A DNA stretch of 64,000 nucleotides from NCBI RefSeq assembly GCF_003697845.1, contig NZ_RDQE01000010.1, positions 110,622 through 174,621 on the forward strand. Direction: 5' to 3'. Positions 34,131 through 41,987 of this stretch are shown piece after piece; position 1 is the first letter of the stretch; each line of letters opens with the position of its first letter. Source of the DNA: Halobellus captivus. Lineage in GTDB: Archaea > Halobacteriota > Halobacteria > Halobacteriales > Haloferacaceae. A model generated the notes under the pieces. The model did no database searches and was not told the DNA's origin. It saw only the letters and a program-made list of their open reading frames with translations. The translations under genes were made by a program, and so were the position numbers.

Positions 34131-35300
34131 GTGACACCAGAGATCACCAAGATCGAGTCGACCGAGTTCGCCTACGAGATCGAGGACGTGGGCTACAGCC
34201 CCAACGGCTTCAGCGTCGTCTACGAACCGGGCGCGACGAACACGCGGAAGCTGTTCGCGATCAAGGTCCACACCGACGCCGGGATCACCGGCGAGTACGT
34301 CGGCGGGAACTCGCCGGGCGCGGCCCAGATCAACATGTTCGCCGACTACCTGATCGGCAAGAACCCGTTCGACCGCGAGAAACACTGGAGCACGATCAAC
34401 CGAGCGCTCCGGAAGTACGACCGGATGGGGATCGGCCCGATCGACATCGCGCTCTGGGACTTCGCCGGGAAGTACTACGACGCGCCGATCCACGAGCTCC
34501 TCGGGACCTACCGGGAGCGGTTCCCCGCGTACGCGTCGACCTATCAGGGCGACGAGAACGGCGGGCTCGACTCGCCGGAGGCGTTCGCCGACTTCGCCGA
34601 GGAGTGCCGCGATCTGGGATACGGGGCGTACAAGATACACGACTGGGGCGGCGACTGGACCGACCCGGACAAGACGGTCGAGACCGTCCTCGAGGTCGGC
34701 GAGCGCGTCGGCGACGAGATGGACCTGATGTTGGACCCTGCCTGTGAGCCGCCGACGTTCGCGGACGCGATACGGATCGGGAAGGCCTGCGACGAGGCCG
34801 ACTTCTTCTGGTACGAGGACCCCTACCGCGACGGCGGCGTCTCCCAGCACGGCCACCGGAAGCTCCGGGAGATCCTCGACACGCCGCTCCTCCAGACGGA
34901 GCACGTCCGCGGCTTCGAGGCGCACACCGACTTCGTGGCGAACGACGCGACCGACTTCGTCCGGGCCGACCCCGAGTACGACGGCGGGATCACCGGCGCG
35001 ATGAAGATCGCGAGGATGACCGAGGGGTTCGGTCTCGACGTCGAACTCCACGCGCCCGGACCCGCACACCGGCACTGTATCGCGGCGATCCGGAACACGA
35101 ACTACTACGAGATCGCCTTAGTCCACCCGGACTGTCGGAACACCCAACCGCCGGTGTACGAGGGCGACTACTCGGACTTCCTCGACACCGTCGACGACGA
35201 CGGCATGGTGACCGTGCCCGACGGTCCCGGGCTCGGAGTGGAGTACGACTGGGACTTCATCGAGGAGAACGCCACGGGGAGCGTCCACGTCTACGAATAG
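34131..35300 (+). CDS. Enolase-superfamily protein E (KxH type)
   Basis: A 389-residue paralog of protein D with the same KIH motif (AYKIHDWGGDW), metal ligands in MLDPAC, WYEDPY and LQTEHVRG, Asp in PEYDGGIT and His in VELHAPG. The pair differs in the pocket (the residues after KIH and the C-terminal lobe), so the substrates probably differ. I favour the GTG at 34131, 27 bases after CTATTTAC and aligned with the start of protein D; an ATG at 34119 is the alternative. It lies 87 bases after the ThDP enzyme gene and upstream of the IclR regulator. Confidence 0.87.
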   Translation: MTPEITKIESTEFAYEIEDVGYSPNGFSVVYEPGATNTRKLFAIKVHTDAGITGEYVGGNSPGAAQINMFADYLIGKNPFDREKHWSTINRALRKYDRMGIGPIDIALWDFAGKYYDAPIHELLGTYRERFPAYASTYQGDENGGLDSPEAFADFAEECRDLGYGAYKIHDWGGDWTDPDKTVETVLEVGERVGDEMDLMLDPACEPPTFADAIRIGKACDEADFFWYEDPYRDGGVSQHGHRKLREILDTPLLQTEHVRGFEAHTDFVANDATDFVRADPEYDGGITGAMKIARMTEGFGLDVELHAPGPAHRHCIAAIRNTNYYEIALVHPDCRNTQPPVYEGDYSDFLDTVDDDGMVTVPDGPGLGVEYDWDFIEENATGSVHVYE

Positions 35301-35455
35301 GGCACGCCACCCGCCCGACGTTCGGCAGCCCGGAACGCCGAACCGGCGGTGACCACGCGACACGTGGATACCGCCGCGGGAACGGCGAGCGGGTCGGCTC
35401 GATCTCGTCCGGTGTGGTTAGTCATCGCGGAGAGCGCGTTTGGCTGTGGGGAACA

Positions 35456-35463
35456 GTTTTAAT
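35456..35463 (+). promoter_or_regulatory. TATA box of the IclR regulator gene
   Basis: GTTTTAAT lies at -27 of the ATG at 35486, framed by two GGGGAAC/GGGAAC-like words that could be operator half-sites; the latter is a guess. Confidence 0.45.
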
Positions 35464-35485
35464 CCCCGGGAACCGATCGGCCTCC

Positions 35486-36256
35486 ATGGCGACCGCCCCA
35501 CCCGAGTACGACGGGCCCGTTCAGGCCGTGGAACGAGCGATGGCGATCGTGGAGGAGATCCGCCGTCGGGACGGAGCCGGTGTGACCGAACTCGCCGACC
35601 ACTTCGGCTTCTCGAAGAGCACGGTCCACGACCACCTGACGACCCTGGTCCGGGCCGAGTACCTCACCCGGGAGGGAGACGAGTATCACGTCGGATTGCG
35701 TTTCCTGAATCTCGGGGGATACGCCAGACAGCGACGGGAACTTCACGAACTAGTGAAAGACGAGATCGAGGACCTCGCGGAGGAGACGGGGGAGTCCGCA
35801 CAGTTCGTCGTCGAGAACAACGGGCGCGGGATCTACCTGTACCAGTCGCTCGGCGGCGACGCGGTCCGGACGGATTCACACGTCGGGACCCGTGTCCACC
35901 TCCACGCCACCGCCGTCGGCAAGACGATCCTCGCTCACCTTCCGGAGGACCGCGTCGAGGGGATCCTCGATCGACACGGGATGCCCGAATGGACGGAGCA
36001 CACGATCACCGACCGGGACGAACTGTACGACCAACTTCGGGAGATACGTGACCGTGGCATCGCCTTCGACGACGAGGAACGCATCCGAGGCCTCCGATGC
36101 GTCGCCGTACCGGTGATCCGCGACGGGGACGTGCTCGGGGCCATCAGCGTCTCAGGGCCGACGAAGCGGTTCGACGACCAGACGTTCCTGGATCGAATGC
36201 CGGACCTCGTCCGGAGCACTGCCAGGGTGATCGAGATCAACGCCAAGTACACCTAA
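35486..36256 (+). CDS. IclR-family transcriptional regulator
   Basis: A 256-residue regulator. Residues 10-75 form a winged helix (GVTELADHFGFSKSTVHDHLTTL) and residues 90-250 an IclR effector domain (FVVENNGRGIYLYQSLGG, HLHATAVGKTILAHLPE, RGIAFDDEERIRGLRCVAVPV). In Haloferax an IclR-type protein (XacR) controls pentose degradation genes, so this one probably senses a sugar-acid intermediate and controls part of the island. The ATG at 35486 has GTTTTAAT at -27. It lies between an enolase-superfamily gene and the DapA-type aldolase gene. Confidence 0.93.
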   Translation: MATAPPEYDGPVQAVERAMAIVEEIRRRDGAGVTELADHFGFSKSTVHDHLTTLVRAEYLTREGDEYHVGLRFLNLGGYARQRRELHELVKDEIEDLAEETGESAQFVVENNGRGIYLYQSLGGDAVRTDSHVGTRVHLHATAVGKTILAHLPEDRVEGILDRHGMPEWTEHTITDRDELYDQLREIRDRGIAFDDEERIRGLRCVAVPVIRDGDVLGAISVSGPTKRFDDQTFLDRMPDLVRSTARVIEINAKYT

Positions 36257-36600
36257 CGCCCGTACGGTCGATCTCCGTTCCGTAAAGGGGAACGAATTGC
36301 TCGATCGGTTCGCGTCGTGTGAACCGTACGGAAAGCCGCGATCGTCGCCCATCACCGAACGTTCGGTCCTTCGGGTTCGATCGCTCCGTTTCCGGCCACT
36401 CCTCTCTTTACAATCGTAGTAGTGTAATTTCTCGTGACGGTGCGAGGCGGGCGTCGGTGATCCCCCGTTCGCTGAAGGTCGCCGGCACGCGTTTTCGCTC
36501 CAGCGACGGGGATTGTTCCGATGTGGGGAACACGATCGCCGACCTCTCCGAATCCCGTCGAAGGAGCGACGGCCGGTCGGTTCGCCGAACGGGCGGTGTC
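36257..36600. other. Intergenic region between convergent IclR and aldolase genes
   Basis: No gene seen. One inverted repeat, TGTTCC-7-GGAACA at 36514-36532, could be a terminator stem or a protein-binding site, and a short TTACA/TGTAA pair lies near 36408-36430. Confidence 0.5.
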
Positions 36601-37539
36601 CTACCCGAGGAGTCGGTCGATCTCCTCGTCGAGCCGCTCGTAGAGTTCCTCGGCGCGACGCTCGTTCTCCGCCGAGAGCGGCTCGATCGGTTCGCGGACG
36701 GTTCCGCCGTGGAGTCCGGCGCAGTCGAGCCCCTTCTTCACCGCCGGGACGCTGATGGCGGCCGGGATCCGGTTGCGCTCGCCGGTCCGACCGCGGAAGC
36801 TCTGGTAGGGGAGACAGACGTCCCGCAGCTCCCGGGCGCGTTCCCAGTCTCCCGCCGACAGCGCGTCGAAGAGGGTGAGTCCGACCTCGGGGCGGAAGTT
36901 GCTCACGCCGGCGGAGAAGCCCTCGACCCCCTCGGCCCAGAACGCGACCGCGAACGGTTCCGCGAGCCCGTCGACCCAGACGACGTCGTCGTCCCCGGCG
37001 GCGATCCCGGCACCGAGCTTGACGGGGTCCTCCAGCGCGTACTTGATCCCGACGATGGAGTCGAGGCGGGTGAGGTCGCCGAGGTACTCGACGGAGGGCT
37101 CGAACCCCTTGACGTACGGAACCAGGGGACGGTCGGTCGCGTCGCCGAGCTTTCGGTAGTACGTCAGCAACCCTCGCTCGTGGACGTAGGTGTGGTCCGG
37201 CGGCATGACCATCATCGCGTCCACGCCGACGTCCGCGTACTCCCGAGCGAGCGCCCTCGCGTCCGCCGTGCTCCCGCCGACGCCGGCCAGCACGCACGCG
37301 TCGTCCGGGAGCGTCTCGACCGCGGTCTCGGCGGACGCGACGCGCTCACGTGCGGAGAGCGAGTGGTACTCGCTGATGTTCGCGGTCGCGAGGAAGGTGC
37401 GAATACCCTCCGCGTAGAGCGATTCGGCGTTCGCCGCGAGCTCGTCGTGTTCGATGTCGAGGTCGTCGTCGAACGGCGTCAGGAGTCCGGCGGCGACTCC
37501 GCGAAGCCGCTCGGCGACCTCGTCGCTGGTGAGTGGCAC
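36601..37539 (-). CDS. DapA/KDG-aldolase family protein
   Basis: A 312-residue class I aldolase of the dihydrodipicolinate synthase/N-acetylneuraminate lyase family. The Schiff-base Lys is K166 in IVGIKYALED and the catalytic Tyr is Y142 in VPYVKG; the usual GTTGE loop reads ATANISEY. In sugar-acid pathways such proteins cleave 2-keto-3-deoxy acids or act as 5-dehydro-4-deoxyglucarate dehydratases, which fits the many dehydratases here. The start is a GTG at 37539, with GGGTTTATG at 27 bases upstream, so a leaderless GTG start. It converges on the IclR regulator. Confidence 0.91.
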   Translation of the reverse strand: MPLTSDEVAERLRGVAAGLLTPFDDDLDIEHDELAANAESLYAEGIRTFLATANISEYHSLSARERVASAETAVETLPDDACVLAGVGGSTADARALAREYADVGVDAMMVMPPDHTYVHERGLLTYYRKLGDATDRPLVPYVKGFEPSVEYLGDLTRLDSIVGIKYALEDPVKLGAGIAAGDDDVVWVDGLAEPFAVAFWAEGVEGFSAGVSNFRPEVGLTLFDALSAGDWERARELRDVCLPYQSFRGRTGERNRIPAAISVPAVKKGLDCAGLHGGTVREPIEPLSAENERRAEELYERLDEEIDRLLG

Positions 37540-37660
37540 ACGTTCTCAAGCACGCCGGTAGCTCATAAACCCACCGGGTTTCGTGATCGCTCGATCGCCC
37601 GATCGAGGCGACCCTCGCCGCATACCCACTTATTTATGCGACGACGTGCATCCGTCGGGT

Positions 37661-38068
37661 ATGGACGTGCTCCACGCGGCGATGTGGGTCGAAGACGTCG
37701 AATCGGCTGAAGCGTTTTACACCGAGGGGCTCGGACTCCACCGAACCCGCGAGTTTGAAAGCGACGACGGAGCGACGAACCGCTTCGTCGGCGGGAAGAG
37801 CGACGCGGAGATCCAGTTCAAGTACTACGCCGACGACGCCGATGGCGGTGACGGCGAGGATAACGGCGACGACGGCGGCCCGGCGAGCGGCTTCGACCAC
37901 GTCGCCGTCGCAGTCGAGGACATCGAGGAATCGATCGCGACGCTCACCGAGGAGTTCGACAGCGAACTCCTCAAGGGTCCGAAGCACCTGGAGGACAAGG
38001 ACATCCGGATCGCGTTCGTCACCGATCCCGAGGGATACACGGTCGAACTGATCGAGCAGATCGAGTAG
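37661..38068 (+). CDS. VOC-superfamily (glyoxalase-like) protein
   Basis: A 135-residue protein with two beta-alpha-beta-beta-beta repeats of the vicinal oxygen chelate fold: LHAAMWVEDVESAEAFYTEGLGL in the first and FDHVAVAVEDIEE with DPEGYTVELIEQ in the second. Candidate metal ligands are the His and Glu at these sites. Between the halves is an Asp/Gly-rich insert of about 20 residues typical of haloarchaeal versions. Roles range from methylglyoxal detoxification to dioxygenase or epimerase chemistry; none can be chosen. The ATG is 27 bases after TTATTTATG. Confidence 0.88.
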   Translation: MDVLHAAMWVEDVESAEAFYTEGLGLHRTREFESDDGATNRFVGGKSDAEIQFKYYADDADGGDGEDNGDDGGPASGFDHVAVAVEDIEESIATLTEEFDSELLKGPKHLEDKDIRIAFVTDPEGYTVELIEQIE

Positions 38069-38459
38069 CGACGCCCGGCGCTTTCGACTCCCTCGATCCG
38101 CAGGACGCGACCGCCAGCTGAGCGACAGTCCTGACCGGCTATCGGACCCAATATTCCAATATTCAATATATCAAGTATATCTGATAATTGTGCCGAACGA
38201 GTCAGATCTGAAGGATCACCGATTCGCCAAGTGTCATCCATCGTCTAGACGGATCCGCGGAAAAGCACTCGACCGATCTCCGTGGCGAAGGTAGAGGACC
38301 GACACGCGTCGAGGAAGTCGAACTGATCCCGGATCTGACGATCCGCAGGTCTCCGGGAGACAACACCATGATCTCTGTGGAACATACGGATCCGGTCAGT
38401 ACAGCCACCTTTTTTTCGTCGGATTCCCTCGCTCACTGGGTTCGCTTCGGGAACCGCTC
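38069..38459. other. Gene-free stretch with AT-rich core
   Basis: No convincing gene. An A/T-rich block with repeated AATATT words lies at about 38150-38187, and a run of T stands near 38410. Overlapping minus-strand frames here have unlikely composition. Confidence 0.5.
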
Positions 38460-38590
38460 CTCGAAAACCCTGGAGGGAAAAAGCCGACTCCGCCGTCTCC
38501 GACGGCTCCGTCGGTGAACCGTCACTTCGTCGCCAGCACTTCGCGCCGGCTGCCGGTGGCGCGTCGCGCCACGCTGTTCGCGGATGCTCA
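38460..38590 (-). repeat. Dispersed non-coding repeat, copy 2 (inverted)
   Basis: Read on the minus strand this matches 15154-15285 with about nine of ten bases identical, including both dyads. It begins 88 bases after the stop of the minus-strand small membrane protein gene, almost the same distance and same relative orientation as copy 1 has to the acetyltransferase gene. Confidence 0.8.
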
Positions 38591-38677
38591 GTACAGGGTA
38601 TTCACATATCGGCCATGTGGTATTGCTGTTCACTTAAAGATCGCCGCTACCGATGATCGGTCGTACGTACTTGGTGA

Positions 38678-38896
38678 TTAGACTCCGCCACCACGATTGT
38701 AGAAGTGGTCTTCTTGCGGTGTGGAGTCAGAAAAGAACACAACAGCCGAGACTATAATCAATAATACGCCGATGATGATCGCATATATTGACCACATCTC
38801 TATTTGGCCAGATACAAGTGGATAAATGATTAGTCCTGCCACAATGAGGCCGACCATACCACCAGTCAGTTGATTCCCGCTGAGTTCTTTATTCAT
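38678..38896 (-). CDS. Small two-helix membrane protein, low GC
   Basis: A 72-residue protein with two membrane helices (about residues 11-29 and 34-53, rich in Ile/Leu/Val) and a polar C-terminus ending in a Gly run. No family recognised. The start ATG at 38896 is 27 bases after TATTATATTG on the minus strand, a strong archaeal promoter. Base composition is much lower in GC than the neighbours, like the acetyltransferase at 14.4 kb, and both have the dispersed repeat downstream. It is likely a transferred gene. Confidence 0.7.
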   Translation of the reverse strand: MNKELSGNQLTGGMVGLIVAGLIIYPLVSGQIEMWSIYAIIIGVLLIIVSAVVFFSDSTPQEDHFYNRGGGV

Positions 38897-39395
38897 GTCT
38901 AGAAATATCCAACGAGCCAATATAATACTTGGCGTCAAGCAGGCATAAAATGGTCAGATGTGTTGAAACAGAAAGTGTAATACGCACCCCCGATCTACCA
39001 GCTGTTTCATCCTATATTATGTCTGAAAATGGAGTACAACGGAGCTAACGCGATGGTCTCGAGAGAGATACGGCCATGAAATCCTACCCGAACATGGCAC
39101 GGAACGTGTGGAGAGATGATCCTTCCGAACGTCTCTCGAGGACTCGAGTCCACGATACCGAAGACGTGGTCGGGACGGTCGCTTGGGATCGAATCAGTCG
39201 CTGGATCAGTATATTACTTTACTGGTAAATAGCATTAATCATAATTCTTCATACGTTTATTTTCTGGATCTCACGAGCGCGAGCGTCCGGATCCGTCGCT
39301 ACCACCACGAGGTCGCCTCGCATGGAGTCGTTCCCGTGACGTGGTCGCCGACTCTCCTCGGAAACCCTTATCGGCGCGGCCGCTGCCTCTCGGAC
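38897..39395. other. Intergenic region before the acetyltransferase gene
   Basis: No gene recognised. The first 300 bases are of mixed composition and hold the promoter of the small membrane protein gene; 39210-39270 is AT-rich with a TTTAC-TG-GTAAA dyad. The promoter of the next gene is CCCTTATC at 39365-39372. Confidence 0.5.
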
Positions 39396-39962
39396 ATGAC
39401 GAGCGAGAAGGCGAAGATGCTGAACGGGGACCCATACGACGCCATGAACTCCGAGCTCGCCGCCGAGCGAGAGCGCGCACGGGATCTCACGGCGCGATAC
39501 AACCGAACCGCCGCGGACGACGGCGAGACGCGGCGGGAGTTGCTCTCCGAGCTGTTCGGATCGGTCGGCGAGGACGCCGCGGTCGAGCCGCCGTTTCGCT
39601 GCGATTACGGCTATAACGTCCACGTCGGCGACGACTTCTACGCCAACTTCGACTGCGTCTTCCTCGACGTCCGCCGGATCGAGATCGGCCGGAACTGCCT
39701 GATAGGTCCGGGGACGCATATCTACACCGCGACGCATCCGACCGACGCGGCGGAGCGCTCCGAGGGTCTCGAGTCCGGCGAACCGGTGACGATCGGCGAC
39801 GACGTGTGGATCGGCGGGCGGGCGGTGCTCACCCCCGGCGTGTCGGTCGGCGACGGCTCCGTGATCGCTGCCGGAGCCGTCGTCGTCGAGGACGTTCCCG
39901 CCGGAGTCGCCGTGGGTGGGAACCCGGCGACGGTGGTTCGAGAACTCGACGACGAGGAGTGA
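39396..39962 (+). CDS. Maltose/galactoside O-acetyltransferase family protein
   Basis: A 188-residue left-handed beta-helix acetyltransferase. It starts with a helical MLNGDPYDAMNSEL segment as in maltose acetyltransferase (Maa), then hexapeptide repeats: FRCDYGYNVHVGDDFYANFDCVFLD, IEIGRNCLIGPGTHIYTATHP (catalytic His), VTIGDDVWIGGRAVLTPGVSVGDGSVIAAGAVV. It transfers acetyl from acetyl-CoA to a sugar or sugar-like acceptor. The ATG at 39396 has CCCTTATC at -27; an upstream extension in the same frame is not supported. It converges with the symporter gene. Confidence 0.93.
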   Translation: MTSEKAKMLNGDPYDAMNSELAAERERARDLTARYNRTAADDGETRRELLSELFGSVGEDAAVEPPFRCDYGYNVHVGDDFYANFDCVFLDVRRIEIGRNCLIGPGTHIYTATHPTDAAERSEGLESGEPVTIGDDVWIGGRAVLTPGVSVGDGSVIAAGAVVVEDVPAGVAVGGNPATVVRELDDEE

Positions 39963-39968
39963 TCGCGC

Positions 39969-41465
39969 TCAATCGCCCGCGACCGCGAACCGGGAGGCGT
40001 CGCCGTCGGCGGTCGGCGCGGTGAGCCGCGAGACGACGACGGTGAGCGCGAGCGAGAGGAGCATCAGCCCGAGCGCCACGTCCCATCCGCCGGTACCCGC
40101 AACCGCGACGGTACGCGGGAGCGTCGGAACGAGCGGGAGGACGGACGACAACACCACGAGGAGGTAGACGGCCTGCGGGACCGCGATCCCGACCGCCATC
40201 CCGTCGCGGGTGGTCCGGTCCCGGTAGAGCGCACAGATCACGGGCAGCGACAGCAGCGCGAACCCGGAGAACGCGGTGTCGCCCACCTCGATCAGCGTTC
40301 CGGGCCGGAGGAGGCTCGCGAGAAACGCGAGGGTGGCGAAGACGACGACGCCGAGCCGGGCGGTCCACGCCTCCCGGCTCGCGGAGGCGTCCGGGTTGAC
40401 GAACGGGCGGTAGAGGTCGCGGGTGAAGTACGACGACCCCGAGAGCAGCATCGAGTCCGACGAGGACATCATCGCGGCCATCGCGCCGGCGATCACGAGC
40501 GCGGCGAACCACGTCGGCGTGTACGCGTTCAACACGACGGGCAGCACGTTCGCACCCTCGGGCACGTCGATCGGCATCCCGGCCGCCCACGCGCCGAGCA
40601 GGAACGCGGGCAGAAAGAGGAGGAGCACGAGGACGGGCCACAGCGCGAACGACCGCTTGAGCACCGCGCTCGAGTCCGCGACGAAGAAGCGCTGGTTGAT
40701 CTGCGGGAACATCGTCACGCCGAACGCGATGGTGATCGCCGTCGAGACGATGAACCCGGGCGTGTAGACCCCGCCGCCGAAGCTTCCGAACTCGGGACGG
40801 GCCGTCAGCATCGACCCCGTCGCCGCGCCGACGCCGCCCACGGCCGAGACCACCCAGGCGGCGGCGATCCAGACGATGGAGAGCATGAACAGCCCCTGGA
40901 TCGTGTCGGTCCACGCGACGCCGCGCATCCCCGCGAGCGTGACGTACGCGATCATGAACGCGGTGACGAGCGCCGCCCCGCCCCAGTAGGGGACCGCACC
41001 GCCGGTCAGGCCGACCAGTGCCTCTCCCGCGCCCATCTGCTGGAGCATGACGTACGGGAACAGCCACAGGAGGCTGACGCCGGCGACGAGTCCGCGGAGG
41101 CCCCGGGAGCCGAACCGGTCGCCGAGCATCTCGCCGAGCGTGACGTAGCCGTGTCGCTCGCCGATCAGCCACTGCTTGTAGCCGACGACGTACCACAACA
41201 CCGCGAACAACACCCCGTCGAGCGTCCCCATCACGACCAGCCACTCCGGGCCGGCGGCGTACGCGAGGTTCGGGCCGCCGAAGAAGGTGAACGCCGAAAG
41301 CAGCGTGGCGAACGTCGTGAACAGCAACACCAGCGTGCCGATCGACCGGTTCGCGAGGTAGTAGTCCTCCGCGGTCGACTCGGTGATTCGATAGGCGACG
41401 AGGCCGATCGCGAGCGCCGCGATCAGATAGCCGACGACGACGCCGAGCCCTATCCCTGCGGTCAT
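39969..41465 (-). CDS. Sodium:solute symporter (SSS family)
   Basis: A 498-residue carrier with about 13 membrane helices of the LeuT-like SSS fold. It opens with a hydrophobic helix followed by YYLANRSIGTLVLLFTTFATLLSAFTFFGGP, typical of PanF/PutP-like members, and has the sodium-site rich SSSDSMLLSGSSYFTRDLY in the second half. The ligand is probably an organic acid, vitamin or amino acid. Its start ATG overlaps the stop of the DUF3311 gene by four bases; SSS proteins and DUF3311 proteins often pair like this, and the small protein may be a needed partner. Confidence 0.93.
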   Translation of the reverse strand: MTAGIGLGVVVGYLIAALAIGLVAYRITESTAEDYYLANRSIGTLVLLFTTFATLLSAFTFFGGPNLAYAAGPEWLVVMGTLDGVLFAVLWYVVGYKQWLIGERHGYVTLGEMLGDRFGSRGLRGLVAGVSLLWLFPYVMLQQMGAGEALVGLTGGAVPYWGGAALVTAFMIAYVTLAGMRGVAWTDTIQGLFMLSIVWIAAAWVVSAVGGVGAATGSMLTARPEFGSFGGGVYTPGFIVSTAITIAFGVTMFPQINQRFFVADSSAVLKRSFALWPVLVLLLFLPAFLLGAWAAGMPIDVPEGANVLPVVLNAYTPTWFAALVIAGAMAAMMSSSDSMLLSGSSYFTRDLYRPFVNPDASASREAWTARLGVVVFATLAFLASLLRPGTLIEVGDTAFSGFALLSLPVICALYRDRTTRDGMAVGIAVPQAVYLLVVLSSVLPLVPTLPRTVAVAGTGGWDVALGLMLLSLALTVVVSRLTAPTADGDASRFAVAGD

Positions 41466-41767
41466 CGACGCTCACACCCGTCGATCACGGTGTCGGGTCC
41501 ACCGTCGGTCGCGGCGTCGGGTCCGCAGTCCCCTTCCCCGGCGTTTCGTTTCTCGGCGTCGAGCCCCATTCCGCGCTCCCACGCGCCGCTTCGAACGAAC
41601 GCCCGAAACGCGAGCGCAGAGAGCCCGAGCCAGCCGACGTGCCACCAGATCCACACCGGCAGCCCGGCGACGACGCGATCCACACCCCACAGCGGCCACG
41701 GGACCGCGAACGCGACGAGAACGGCGAACGTCGGTACCCACACGAGGTCTCTCGAACGTCTCACCAC
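41462..41767 (-). CDS. DUF3311 small membrane protein (SSS partner)
   Basis: A 101-residue protein with two membrane helices (VWVPTFAVLVAFAVPWPLW and WIWWHVGWLGLSALAF) and a polar Asp/Gly-rich tail. The helix pattern is that of DUF3311, which is regularly encoded just before sodium:solute symporters. The start is a GTG at 41767 (a second GTG follows directly). A TTTAG-containing stretch on the minus strand upstream could be its promoter. Confidence 0.82.
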   Translation of the reverse strand: MVRRSRDLVWVPTFAVLVAFAVPWPLWGVDRVVAGLPVWIWWHVGWLGLSALAFRAFVRSGAWERGMGLDAEKRNAGEGDCGPDAATDGGPDTVIDGCERR

Positions 41768-41987
41768 TTGGGAATATCATGGGGTCGAACCGACTAAACG
41801 CTGTTCCTTGGGCTCCGGGACGACCACGCGACGACCGATCGACGACCGCGAAACCCCGCGATCGAGATCGTTCGGCGATCGACGACGCTCGCCGAGGGTC
41901 CGCGGGTCGACAGGTATTTTTCCGGACCGATCCTATCCGAAACGGGACGACGACTCGTCGTCCGTTCACATCACCATCACTCATCAC

